Part shown: positions 21,052 to 29,686 of the stretch, piece after piece
Position numbering within the stretch: the stretch's first letter is position 1
Layout: each line of letters starts with the position of its first letter
Position numbers and translations under genes: made by a program
The notes under the pieces: model-generated
The model's input: only the letters and a program-made list of their open reading frames with translations
What the model was told of the DNA's origin: nothing
Databases searched by the model: none
Origin: PFJX01 sp963713085
GTDB lineage: Bacteria > Pseudomonadota > Gammaproteobacteria > Burkholderiales > Thiobacillaceae
NCBI GenBank assembly: GCA_963713085.1
Contig: CAVQKQ010000018.1
Coordinates: forward strand, 205,893-269,892
Direction: 5' to 3'
DNA length: 64,000 nt

Positions 21052-22590
21052 TTAGCGCTTCCATTCGTCGCGCCAAGGGTCGAGCGGCATTGTCGCCGTC
21101 AGTCCCTCTTTTCCCTTGGCACGCTCACGCTCCTCCCAGTGCATTCCGAGCGAGAGATAGATCAGCACCGACCTAGCCAGTTGCATGAGGCGTAGCGTCC
21201 GCCGTTCGAGATCAGACCGGGTGATTGCGTGGGCTAACGTGTCGTGAAACGGAGCGCCAACCAACATGGGCGGCAACTGCATCTCATGAACCTTCACATA
21301 CTTGTGTTCGAGATGGTGGCGCAGATCGGCTAGGGCACGCGCTTCTGGCTCGGTCGAGTCACGCATGTCCTTTTCGAACAAATCCTTGCTCAGCCAGAAC
21401 AGGCCACGCAGAGGCCAGTTCTCAGACTTTGCAAAGCGTTCACGCACCGGCCCGTTGTCTTTCTCGCGCCAGATTGTTCTGAAGTTGATCTGCCTCTCAG
21501 GAATGTTCAGCGCAAGGTAGTAGTTTAGGAAGTAAGCGATTTTGTCGAAGATCGAGTAGGCCATTCGAAACGCAATTTTCACCTTCTCGACCGACAGACC
21601 ATACGATGGATAATCCTGTGTGTTGTAAAGCAACACCACACGGTCGGAGAAGTGTGGCTCACGCGTCTTGGTTCCGTCCCATAGCAGCCATCGCGCCGAT
21701 ACGAACTCCTGCTTCAGTTCGTTGAACATGCCAGTCACGATTGGGGGCTCGTTGATCGCCGTGATGAAGTCCGGAAGGCTCATGATGTCGTGAGCGGCGA
21801 TCGATGCCTTTTCGACATCGTTCAGGGGGTTGAGGAACAGTATGTTGTCGAGGCACCAGCGGCGATATTCGCGTTCCGTTGGCTCGTCGCCCATGTTCCA
21901 GCCATCTGGCTTATGCGCCTTGCCGATCGCCTCGACATCATAGTGATGCGCGATCTGCTCTGCCGATTTCGAAAAACTAGGGGCCAGCTGAATGTCGCCC
22001 AGATGCGGATATCTAACGGCCTGCGCTGCCGCTTCGACGAGATCCTGGTAGGAGTGAAGGGCAAATACCGCGCAATGTCCTGGATCGTATAGCGCGGCGG
22101 CATAGTACATGAGCCCACGCCCCCGGTTGGCGCGCGCCATCCAGAAGTTCGGGTCGATCGCAAGCGCTGCGCTCCAATATGCGTGAGCCTCGGCAAAGCG
22201 ACCGAGCGTGTTTAGTTGATTGCCAAGGTTGGTGAGGATTTGACAGCGGCGGATCGCGTCCATCACAGCGAAACCGGAGCTATTCGCCGCACGGCGCAAC
22301 AGGAACACTTGTTGGCGCACCTCGGGCTGCTCGAAGTCCCAGACAGCGACGCGGTCGCCGAGCCGCTGCTGGTAATGACCTGCCCAAGCGTTAGCGCGGA
22401 AGTAATCTAGCAGTGCCATCTCTTGTGGCTGAAGGTCGCGAGCCGCTAACTCATCCGCCAGGAAGAGTGAGTGATTGATGAGCAAGATGTCGCTGTCATC
22501 CACGGCTTGGTCTACAAGTTTCGCGATCAGGTCAAGTGCTTCAGCGTCAGATAGGCCATCAATGGTCGGCATATTGGTTGGCTTTTGCAT
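21052..22590 (-). CDS. LA2681-type HEPN-domain protein
   Basis: The 512-aa protein has a helical N-terminal half with a TPR-like stretch (LGRFAEAHAYWSAALAIDP) and a C-terminal half that looks like the LA2681-like HEPN family, which is linked to antiviral or toxin-like systems. The HEPN R-x4-H motif is visible in LADLRHHLEHKYVKV, where RHHLEH would form the RNase site. Other markers are AYSIFDKIAYFLNYYL and RNLR-type helices around INFRTIWRE. A GGAAGGGA site precedes the ATG. It sits in an AT-richer islet with a possible nuclease gene, which suggests horizontal acquisition. The RNase activity is inferred from the motif only. Confidence 0.72.
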   Translation of the reverse strand: MQKPTNMPTIDGLSDAEALDLIAKLVDQAVDDSDILLINHSLFLADELAARDLQPQEMALLDYFRANAWAGHYQQRLGDRVAVWDFEQPEVRQQVFLLRRAANSSGFAVMDAIRRCQILTNLGNQLNTLGRFAEAHAYWSAALAIDPNFWMARANRGRGLMYYAAALYDPGHCAVFALHSYQDLVEAAAQAVRYPHLGDIQLAPSFSKSAEQIAHHYDVEAIGKAHKPDGWNMGDEPTEREYRRWCLDNILFLNPLNDVEKASIAAHDIMSLPDFITAINEPPIVTGMFNELKQEFVSARWLLWDGTKTREPHFSDRVVLLYNTQDYPSYGLSVEKVKIAFRMAYSIFDKIAYFLNYYLALNIPERQINFRTIWREKDNGPVRERFAKSENWPLRGLFWLSKDLFEKDMRDSTEPEARALADLRHHLEHKYVKVHEMQLPPMLVGAPFHDTLAHAITRSDLERRTLRLMQLARSVLIYLSLGMHWEERERAKGKEGLTATMPLDPWRDEWKR

Positions 22591-23098
22591 GGGGTTCCCT
22601 TCCTTGTTAATTTGTCATTGGTTCCCTGATCACATCGCTTCCTTAGCCAGCAAAGCACCTCAGCGCTTGTCGCTTCTCAATTGGATGGTGAGTTCTGTTT
22701 ACCACTAAACCTGCCGATCGCTGTCGTCACCAAGAGCGTCCGCCCTTGGCTGCCCAGTCGTCATCATCATTGCCATATGGCGGCCATTGGAAAGCGTTGA
22801 ATCCGTGCTTCAGACAACTCCTTTTCATGGTTTCCGCCCTGTCACACCTTCCGCCAAGTAAGCGATTGGAGGTGCTGCCAGATGCCCCACCGAAGCCAAC
22901 ATTCTTTCCGGCATCCTTTGCCAAAGTGACCGATTCCGACCTAGTGGCGTTGCCGATGTCGATACGTAAAACTTTGCTCGCTAGGTTAGATCGGAAGCGC
23001 CAGGAGAACTGGGGTACTCTCCGTCGTATGCTTGAAGGAACTGTCAGCTAAGTACCTCGGCGCCCATGGTTGGGGGTCTTCTAAGAGGAAAGATCAAG
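22591..23098. other. Intergenic region with a possible short gene remnant
   Basis: A plus-strand frame of 101 codons (22746-23051) ends in a protein-like stretch, LPMSIRKTLLARLDRKRQ, but its N-terminal part is poor and no ribosome binding site is seen. It may be a truncated gene of the islet. Otherwise this region must hold the promoters of the HEPN gene and of the following plus-strand gene. Confidence 0.35.
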
Positions 23099-23518
23099 GT
23101 GCCTGCAATCGTCACGTCTGAAGAAGTAGACAAATTCGTGCTCGCCTACCTACATGCAGAGGGATTTACGGTTCACAAGTCCGAGCGCAGCAACGGCGAG
23201 ACCGGTGTGGACATCAACGCACAGTTCGGCGCGACACGCTATGCAATCGAGACCATCGCGTACAAGTCTAGTGGTCCTGCACGAGCCAAGGATTTCTATG
23301 AAGCATTTTTTCGGGCGATCTCGCGTCTAGATGAAGGGTTTGACAAGGTAGTGATCGCCCAAGCCGCCCAAGCTAGGATGGGCTTGCCGCAACGAGCACG
23401 CCACTACGGTTCGGCCTGGACACGCATCGGTGCGGCATTTCCGGAGTTGGAGCTGTGGCTCGTGGACACGGAAAGCGGTGTTGTCATGCAAAAGAAGTGG
23501 AACGAAGCGAGTTCCTGA
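23099..23518 (+). CDS. Small protein, possible PD-(D/E)XK nuclease-like fold
   Basis: The product of about 139 aa (150 if the ATG at 23066 is used) has the order expected of a minimal restriction-endonuclease-like fold: an N-terminal helix EEVDKFVLAYLHAEG, an acidic residue in ETGVDINAQFG, a strand with AIETIAYKSSG, then the helix KDFYEAFFRAISRLD, a strand KVVIAQA and ELELWLVD near the end. The Glu-to-Lys spacing in AIETIAYK is not the classic E-x-K, so catalytic activity is doubtful. I prefer the GTG at 23099 because AAGAGGA lies nine bases upstream. It shares the low-GC islet with the HEPN gene but lies on the other strand. Confidence 0.5.
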   Translation: MPAIVTSEEVDKFVLAYLHAEGFTVHKSERSNGETGVDINAQFGATRYAIETIAYKSSGPARAKDFYEAFFRAISRLDEGFDKVVIAQAAQARMGLPQRARHYGSAWTRIGAAFPELELWLVDTESGVVMQKKWNEASS

Positions 23519-23881
23519 AAGTAGTCCGAGCCAACGACGAATACGAACGCCCGTTTAAGTGCGTGACCATGCTGTTCGCCGTCGCCAACATGTCCCACTC
23601 GTCGATGCTACTGTCCAGGGCTCCCGGTATCCGACAGGTCTTCGGCAGGGATTAGCCGTTCGTATGACGGCTTGTTGGGAATGCCGAAGGGCAACAAGAG
23701 GTTCATTTCTGTCGTCGCGTCATCGACAGTCGCAGGCGGTTACTTGCCGAACTGGGACTTCCATAATGTAAGGCGCTAGCAGCAGGCTTTGCGGAGCGGT
23801 TTGTAACAGCAGGATGCCTGCTTCCGCGATGGCCTGAGGTAGGATTCAGTACATATCTGGCCCACAGCTTGAACACCCGGC
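23519..23881. other. Intergenic region, no supported gene
   Basis: About 360 bases between the possible nuclease and the oxygenase gene. Only short overlapping frames without ribosome binding sites are present. Base composition returns to the high GC of the chromosome near 23880, so the right edge of the islet probably lies here. Confidence 0.4.
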
Positions 23882-25120
23882 ATGACGCACACGACTCCCA
23901 TCCTTGCCGCGCTGCTGTCGCCGCATTCCGTCGGTGACTTCCTGCGCGAGTACTGGCCCGACCGGGTCTTTGCCCTGCACGGCGATCTCCGGCGCCTGCC
24001 CGCCGCCCTGCGCGTCCCCGAATTGCAAAGCGTGGAGGCGTTGGCGGCCAGGTATCGTGGCCGTATGACCTTCGGCAACGCGGCCACCGGCAGCCGCACC
24101 GTCGGCATCGAGAATGCCAATCCGGCCTTGCTGCTGCGCATGGGTTTGAGCCTGTACCTGGTGGACATCGCGGCGATGTTGCCCGCGCTGGGCGAGTTGT
24201 TGCGCCCACTGGAGCGGGAACTGGGCGCGCCTTCGGGGTCGGCGCGCATCGGCGCGTTCGCGGCGTCCCCGGGCAACGGCGTGACCTGTCACTACGATGC
24301 GGAAGAGGTGTTCTCCATCCAGTTGCAGGGCGAGAAACGCTTCCATGTCGCCAAGGCCCAGGACATCGAGCAGCCCTGGGGCGCCCAGTTCAATCCGGGC
24401 GTCGCGTGCCTGGACGACCAGTATCCCCAGGTGCCGGCGGGGTTCCCGGACCCGGCGCGGTCCCGGTTCGAGACGGTGGACATGAAGCCGGGCACGGTGC
24501 TCTTCATGCCGCGCGGAACCTGGCATTACACCGAATCCGGCGAGGGGTCCCTGTCGGTCAGCATTATTGTGCGCACCCCGGCGGCGTTCGAATGCGCCCT
24601 CGAAGCCCTGCGCCGCCGCCTGTTGCAGGATGCTCGCTGGCGACGGCCGCTCCACGGCGCGTGGAGTTCTGGCTCGCGGTACGAGCAGGCCCGTGACCAG
24701 TGGCGAACCCTGATGGAAGACTGGACCCGGGTGACGGCCGGCCTGGGGCTGGAGGACGCGCTGCTCACGCAATTGCACGAGGCCGAACGGCTGGAGCGCA
24801 TGGACGCCCACAGCCGCTTCCAGCGCCGTCCAGAGGCCCGCATGGCGTTCGAGCCGAACGCCGTGGGGGAACAGGTCGTCACGATCCGGGTGCGCGGCCA
24901 TGATGGCGGCGAACATACCCCGTTGCGATTGGAGATGCCGGCGGCGATGCAGGCGGCCTTCCGGTGGCTGGCGGAGCATGACGCGGCCTTCCGGATCGAG
25001 GAATTGGCGGGCCGTTTCCCCGACCTGCCGCTGGCGCAGCACCTGGCCATCGTCAACGCCCTGACGCGCGGCGGCTACCTGAAGCAGCTCGGGTTCGGGA
25101 TGATCCCCGACCCGGGTTGA
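23882..25120 (+). CDS. JmjC/cupin-4 domain oxygenase
   Basis: The 412-aa protein matches the bacterial JmjC (cupin-4) 2-oxoglutarate/Fe(II) dioxygenases, the group that includes the ribosomal oxygenase YcfD/RoxA. The iron-binding triad is visible as H-x-D in VTCHYDAEEVFSIQ and the distal His in PRGTWHYTESGEGS. The N-terminal VGDFLREYWPDRVFALHGD segment corresponds to the family's substrate-binding start, and a C-terminal winged-helix-like part (LAQHLAIVNALTRGGYL) follows. Hydroxylation of a protein such as a ribosomal protein is the usual role but the target here is unknown. It is convergent with the flavin reductase gene. Confidence 0.87.
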   Translation: MTHTTPILAALLSPHSVGDFLREYWPDRVFALHGDLRRLPAALRVPELQSVEALAARYRGRMTFGNAATGSRTVGIENANPALLLRMGLSLYLVDIAAMLPALGELLRPLERELGAPSGSARIGAFAASPGNGVTCHYDAEEVFSIQLQGEKRFHVAKAQDIEQPWGAQFNPGVACLDDQYPQVPAGFPDPARSRFETVDMKPGTVLFMPRGTWHYTESGEGSLSVSIIVRTPAAFECALEALRRRLLQDARWRRPLHGAWSSGSRYEQARDQWRTLMEDWTRVTAGLGLEDALLTQLHEAERLERMDAHSRFQRRPEARMAFEPNAVGEQVVTIRVRGHDGGEHTPLRLEMPAAMQAAFRWLAEHDAAFRIEELAGRFPDLPLAQHLAIVNALTRGGYLKQLGFGMIPDPG

Positions 25121-25159
25121 GGCGAGGCCGAGAGGGATAAGGTCCCGCGTCGGATCTGA

Positions 25160-25825
25160 CTACCGCTCGAATACCAGGCTTTCGCTACGGGCGCCCAGGC
25201 TCGCCAGGGCGCCGTTGACCGCGTCCATGAAGCCGGGGGGGCCGCAGACGTAGAAGCGCTGGTCGAAGTCCCGGATCTTCTCTTGCAGGTAGGCCTGGTC
25301 GATGCGCCGGTGCTCGTAGCCGGGGGCCTCGGCGCCGCCGCACAGCAGCAGGCAGCGTTCGCCCAGCAGATGGCGCAGCTCCTTTTCCAGGACCACGTCC
25401 CGGGGGGTCTTGTTGGCGAAGATCAGTGTCTGGCGCGCCAGTTCGCCCTTGCCCGCCAGGTCGCGCAGGATGGCCAGGAAGGGCGTGATGCCGGCGCCGC
25501 CGGCGATGAACACGCCGGGCCCCTGGTAGCTGATGGTGCCGAAAGGCTCGGACATCGTCAGCTCGGCGCCGGGTTCCAGCCGGTGCAGGGCCTGGGTCAC
25601 GCCGGCGTGGTCCGGGTAGGCCTTGATGGTGAATTCCAGGGCCCGGTCCGCCGCCAGGCCGGTGGGGGTGAAGGGGCGGCCTTGATCGCTTAAGCCTGGC
25701 TGGTTAATGGCCAACTCCACCCCCTGGCCGGGTATGAATGAGAACCCCTCCGGCTTGCTGACGATAAAGCGCTTCACGTCGTGGGTGACGAACTGGCTCA
25801 TGAGCAGGGTGACGGTATGGTCCAT
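25160..25825 (-). CDS. FAD-dependent ferredoxin-NADP reductase-like flavoprotein
   Basis: The 221-aa protein is a minimal FNR-type module. The FAD-binding beta barrel has FIPGQGVELAINQPG and GRPFTPTG (Phe in place of the usual Tyr), and the NAD(P) half has FIAGGAGITPFLAILRDL and FYVCGPPGFMDAV with the C-terminal VFER. There is no iron-sulfur or haem domain, so it must pass electrons to a separate partner. AGGAGAGG precedes the ATG. It is the last gene of the long minus-strand run of TIR genes, 71 bases after the aldolase gene. Confidence 0.93.
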   Translation of the reverse strand: MDHTVTLLMSQFVTHDVKRFIVSKPEGFSFIPGQGVELAINQPGLSDQGRPFTPTGLAADRALEFTIKAYPDHAGVTQALHRLEPGAELTMSEPFGTISYQGPGVFIAGGAGITPFLAILRDLAGKGELARQTLIFANKTPRDVVLEKELRHLLGERCLLLCGGAEAPGYEHRRIDQAYLQEKIRDFDQRFYVCGPPGFMDAVNGALASLGARSESLVFER

Positions 25826-25896
25826 GGCGTACCTCTCCTAGGTCGTGGACAGGAAAAGCATCCTGTCCTGCTTGGTCCGTGATCGACACAACAGGT

Positions 25897-26946
25897 TCAT
25901 GCGATGCTCACCGCTTCGGACAGATAGACGTCCTGGATGGCGTTGAGCAGGTGCACACCCTCGGCCATGGGGCGCTGGAAGGCCTTGCGCCCGGAGATCA
26001 GGCCCATTCCCCCGGCGCGCTTGTTGATCACCGCCGTGCGCACCGCCTGGGCCAGGTCGTTGTCGCCGGAGGCGCCGCCGGAGTTGATCATGCCGGCCCG
26101 GCCCATGTAGCAGTTGGCCACCTGGTAGCGCACCAGGTCGATGGGGTGGTCGGAAGTCAGCTCGGAATAGACCTTGGGATGGGTCTTGCCGAAATTGATG
26201 GCGGTGTAGCCGCCGTTGTTGACCGCCTGCTTCTGCTTGACGATATCCGCCTCGATGGTGGCCGCCAGGTGGTTGGCCTGGCCGGTCAGGTCGGCGGCCT
26301 CGTGGTAGTCCACCCCGTCCTTCTTGAAGCCCGGGTTGCGCAGGTAGGCCCAGAGGAAGGTGACCATGCCCAGCCGGTGGGCCTCGGCGAAGGCCTGGGA
26401 CACCTCCCAGAGCTGGCGCCGGGATTCCGGAGAGCCGTAGTACACCGTGGCCCCCACCGCCACCGCCCCCAGTTCGAAGGCCTTCTTCACGTCGGTGAAC
26501 AGGGTCTGGTCGTGCATGGTCGGGTAGGTAAGCATCTCGTTGTGGTTGAGCTTCACCAGGAAGGGGATCTTGTGGGCGTACCTGCGCGACACCGACCCCA
26601 GCACCCCCAGGGTGGAGGCCACCGCGTTGCAGCCCCCCTCGATGGCCAGTTTGACGATGTTCCCCGGGTCGAAATAGTCCGGGTTGGGGGCGAAGGAGGC
26701 CCCCGCCGAGTGCTCGATGCCCTGGTCCACCGGCAGGATGGACAGGTAGCCCGTGCCCGCCAGCCGACCGGTGTCGAAGATCTGCTGGAAGCTGCGCAGG
26801 GTGCCCGGGGTGCGGTCGCTGTCCGCCACCACCCGGTCGATGAAGTCCGGCCCAGGCAGGTGCAGGGCGGACCGGGGAAAGGTCTTGCAGGTGTGGTTCA
26901 GAAGGTGATCGGCCTCGCTGCCGAGGAGTATGGAAATATCGGTCAT
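25897..26946 (-). CDS. fbaB: Class I fructose-bisphosphate aldolase (FbaB type)
   Basis: The 349-aa enzyme cleaves fructose 1,6-bisphosphate to dihydroxyacetone phosphate and glyceraldehyde 3-phosphate. It has the DeoC/FbaB-type TIM barrel with LPVDQGIEHSAGASF near residue 80, the FLVKLNHNEML strand, the INFGKTHPK stretch with the likely Schiff-base lysine, and the phosphate-binding SGGASGDNDLAQAV end. The length equals E. coli FbaB (about 350 aa). AAAGGAA precedes the ATG. It follows the first TIR gene by 39 bases on the same strand, an unusual neighbourhood for a glycolytic enzyme; it could be cotranscribed with the TIR array or have its own promoter inside the upstream gene. Confidence 0.96.
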   Translation of the reverse strand: MTDISILLGSEADHLLNHTCKTFPRSALHLPGPDFIDRVVADSDRTPGTLRSFQQIFDTGRLAGTGYLSILPVDQGIEHSAGASFAPNPDYFDPGNIVKLAIEGGCNAVASTLGVLGSVSRRYAHKIPFLVKLNHNEMLTYPTMHDQTLFTDVKKAFELGAVAVGATVYYGSPESRRQLWEVSQAFAEAHRLGMVTFLWAYLRNPGFKKDGVDYHEAADLTGQANHLAATIEADIVKQKQAVNNGGYTAINFGKTHPKVYSELTSDHPIDLVRYQVANCYMGRAGMINSGGASGDNDLAQAVRTAVINKRAGGMGLISGRKAFQRPMAEGVHLLNAIQDVYLSEAVSIA

Positions 26947-26985
26947 GGGGGGTTCCTTTGTCGCGGTTGTCGGTGGTGGTGACGG

Positions 26986-28032
26986 TCATTGCACCCGCTG
27001 CATGGTCAGCACGTCCTGGTCGCCGGTGGTGCTGTCCACCACCATGATGCGCAGGCGCATGCCGTCCGGGGCGGCCTCCACCTGGGCGCGCAGGGGATAG
27101 CCGTTGAGGGTGTAGTCGATCCAGCCGCTGCGTCCCTGGATCACGCCGGCGCCGGCCACATAGCCTTCCGGGCTCATGCCCTGGACCTGGAGCCGGTTGC
27201 CGTTCTGGACGATCTGATGGCGGCCGCCCTCGCTGTCCAGCCACAGGCCGGTGAGGTTGACCGTGCCGCCGGTCCCGGCGGCGGGCGCCGCGCCGCCCAT
27301 GCCGGCCGGGTTGGGCGTAACCGGCATCGGGTTGGGTGCCATCGGCGGGCCACTCGTTTGCCCCATCGTTGGGCCCATAACCGGACCGACTGTCGAACCG
27401 TTGAAGGCCTGGTCCTGCTGGTCGGCGACATAGCTGGCCACGCCCAGGATGAACAGCACCGAGATCAGGGACCAGCGGGCCACGGGGCTCAGGCGCTGGA
27501 ACCAGTTCCTGCCGTCGGGTTGGGGCGGTGCGGGCGGCCGGGGACCCGGTTTCGGCGTCGGGGTGTGGATGTCCAGCACCTTGTTGAGGGTCTCGATCAG
27601 CTGGGAGACATCGAATTCCCAGCGCTTGTCGGTCAGCTCGATGGCATTGCGCCGGGCCAGGGGCTTCAGGTCGTCCGGCAGGGCATCGCTGTCCGGCATC
27701 TGGGCGCCTTCCACCAGGACCGGGATCACCCGCACGTTGGCGCGCTGCAGGGCGGTGACGATCTCCAACCGGGTGTAATCGTTGGGGTTGTCCAGCCGGC
27801 GCTTGCCGTTGGGGCCGACGAGGTCGAGCCAGCGGGGGCCGATGACGGCAAGCAACACGTCGCAGGATTGCAGGGCCCGGCCGATGGCCTCGACGAAATC
27901 CACCCCCGGCTCGATGGTTTCCACGTCGCGGAACATCGGCACCCCCAGCATGTGTTCCTTCAGGTGGTCGGCCAGGCGGCCGGCGGCGCTCTGGCTGTCC
28001 TGGCGGCGGTAGCTGATGAAGATGCCTTGCAT
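26986..28032 (-). CDS. TIR-domain membrane protein with glycine/proline linker and beta-rich tail
   Basis: The 348-aa protein starts with a TIR domain (about 1-150): FISYRRQDSQSAAGRLADHL, FRDVETIEPGVDF, VIGPRW and the glutamate of DYTRLEI near residue 90, the position of the catalytic Glu in NAD-cleaving TIRs. A proline-rich stretch and one membrane helix (about 186-202, LISVLFILGVASYVA) follow, then a low-complexity G/P/M/T linker with repeated GP motifs and a beta-rich tail (VNLTGLWLDSEGG to the end) that should lie outside the cytoplasm. The ATG at 28032 has GGGAGC six bases upstream; a GTG two codons earlier also fits. It is the fifth TIR gene of the run. Confidence 0.88.
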   Translation of the reverse strand: MQGIFISYRRQDSQSAAGRLADHLKEHMLGVPMFRDVETIEPGVDFVEAIGRALQSCDVLLAVIGPRWLDLVGPNGKRRLDNPNDYTRLEIVTALQRANVRVIPVLVEGAQMPDSDALPDDLKPLARRNAIELTDKRWEFDVSQLIETLNKVLDIHTPTPKPGPRPPAPPQPDGRNWFQRLSPVARWSLISVLFILGVASYVADQQDQAFNGSTVGPVMGPTMGQTSGPPMAPNPMPVTPNPAGMGGAAPAAGTGGTVNLTGLWLDSEGGRHQIVQNGNRLQVQGMSPEGYVAGAGVIQGRSGWIDYTLNGYPLRAQVEAAPDGMRLRIMVVDSTTGDQDVLTMQRVQ

Positions 28033-28084
28033 GGACACGCTCCCGGGTTATCGTGATTCAGTGTAGTAGATGACCGCAGTCGGG

Positions 28085-29638
28085 TTATCGGGCCGGCCGG
28101 ACAATGAGGCGGCTGGGCGTGGCCGGCCGTATCTCGGGTGTGGCACGTGTGGTCGCGATTTCGGTGGCCGTCTGGATCAGCAGGTTCTTGCTCCTGAGCA
28201 CGGCCAGCACCTGGGGACTGAGGCTGACCCGGGGCGCGCTGGCTGCGGAGACCGGGGCCTTGGCCACGGTGAGGACCACTTGGCCGTCGCCGGCCTGGTC
28301 CGCGCCGGCCGCCGGTTGCTGACCGATGATGACGCCGGGCTTGACCGTGCCGATCTCGCGGTAGTCGGCGCGGCTGCGCAGGCCGTAGCCCGCCAGTTCA
28401 TCGATGGCGCGGCGCGCCTCGTAGCCGATGACGTTGGGCAGCCGTACCGCCGAGGACCAGACCGTGAGCCGGACCAGGCCGCCGCGCTTGACCTGCTGGC
28501 CCGGGTCCGGCGACTGGTCCTGGACGTGGTCCGCCCTGGCCTGGGCGCTGGTGCGCGGCAGCAGCCGGGCCCGCTCCGGCTTGAGCCCGGCCTCGGACAG
28601 GGTCTGCTCCGCCTGTTGGACGGGGATGCCGATGACGTTGGGCACCGGCACCGGCGGGTAGGCCACGGCCAGTTTCAGGTTCACCGCCTGGCCCTTGGCG
28701 ATGCGGGCGCCGGCGCTGGGAATCTGGCCCATCACCGTGTCCGGCGGCGCCGCGTCGGTGGCGACCTGTTCCGTCACGCCCGCCGTCAGGCCGATGCTTT
28801 CCAGGGCTTGGCGCGCGGCGTCCAGGGGCTGGCCGATCAGGGGAGGCACCGCCACCTGGAGCGGGACCGCGATGTACAGGGTCACCTGCCCGCCCAGCGG
28901 CAGGGACTGGTTCGGCTCGGGGCTCTGGCGCGCCACCCGGCCCGGGGGCAGGGCCTCGGTCTCGACGGATTCCTCCAGGGCGGCCAGGCGCAGGTTGGTG
29001 AGCAGCTGGGTGGCCGCCGTGCCCTCCATGCGCACCATGTCGGGCACCTGCACGGTTTCGCCCGGCGGCGGCTTGCCGTCGCCGCCATTCAGGAAAAACC
29101 CGGCGGACGCCGCCACCAGCACGGCCGCCGCCGCGCCCACCCAACGCCAGGTGTTCCTGGATATGGGCAGTTTCAGGCCCAGGCAGCGGCGCAGCGTGCG
29201 CGCCAGCTGGGCGACGTCGTAGTCCCAGCGTTTGTCGGTCAGCTCCACGGCATTACGCAGGGACAGGGCTTTCAGGTCGTCCGGCAAGTCCTGGGGGGCG
29301 GGCATGACGGCGCCGTCCACCAGCACCGGTATGACCCGCACATCGGGCCGGGCCAGGGCGGTGGCCAGTTCCAGTCGGGTGTAGTCGCCGGGGTCGTCCA
29401 GGCGGCGCCGGCCGGCCGCGTCCTGGATGGAGACCCAGCGCGGGCCGATGACGGCCAGCAGCACGCCGCAGGATTCCAGGGCGCCGTCGATGGCCCTGAC
29501 GAAGTTGTCCCCCGCCTCGATGGTCTCCACGTCGCGGAACAGTGCGGCCTCGGGCAGCTGTTCCTTGAGACTGTCCGCCAGCCGCCCGGCGGCGCTCTGG
29601 CTGTCCTGGCGGCGATAGCTGATGAAAATGCCCGGCAT
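28085..29638 (-). CDS. TIR-domain membrane protein with four PASTA domains
   Basis: The 517-aa protein joins an N-terminal TIR domain (1-150; FISYRRQDSQS, FRDVETIEAGDNF, Glu90 in DYTRLELATAL) to a membrane helix (about 164-183) and four PASTA repeats near residues 196-258, 262-326, 330-394 and 398-460. Each repeat opens with a V/L-P-x-x-I/V-G-type strand (VPDMVR, VPPLIG, VPNVIG, LPNVIG) and has the pattern ending in P-x-x-G. PASTA domains normally sit in the periplasm or cell wall and bind peptidoglycan fragments, so the protein looks like a receptor with the enzyme head inside. GGAGGA precedes the ATG. I know of no described TIR-PASTA protein. Confidence 0.9.
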   Translation of the reverse strand: MPGIFISYRRQDSQSAAGRLADSLKEQLPEAALFRDVETIEAGDNFVRAIDGALESCGVLLAVIGPRWVSIQDAAGRRRLDDPGDYTRLELATALARPDVRVIPVLVDGAVMPAPQDLPDDLKALSLRNAVELTDKRWDYDVAQLARTLRRCLGLKLPISRNTWRWVGAAAAVLVAASAGFFLNGGDGKPPPGETVQVPDMVRMEGTAATQLLTNLRLAALEESVETEALPPGRVARQSPEPNQSLPLGGQVTLYIAVPLQVAVPPLIGQPLDAARQALESIGLTAGVTEQVATDAAPPDTVMGQIPSAGARIAKGQAVNLKLAVAYPPVPVPNVIGIPVQQAEQTLSEAGLKPERARLLPRTSAQARADHVQDQSPDPGQQVKRGGLVRLTVWSSAVRLPNVIGYEARRAIDELAGYGLRSRADYREIGTVKPGVIIGQQPAAGADQAGDGQVVLTVAKAPVSAASAPRVSLSPQVLAVLRSKNLLIQTATEIATTRATPEIRPATPSRLIVRPAR

Positions 29639-29686
29639 TTCTCATTCCTCCATTTCGTTTCCATGGCCGGCGGCATGACCCGGCGG

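Noticed and set aside
27300..27420. GP-rich repeated codons in the fifth TIR gene, considered as a tandem repeat or CRISPR-like array
   Set aside because: The units are short, in frame and encode a low-complexity linker; there are no spacers.
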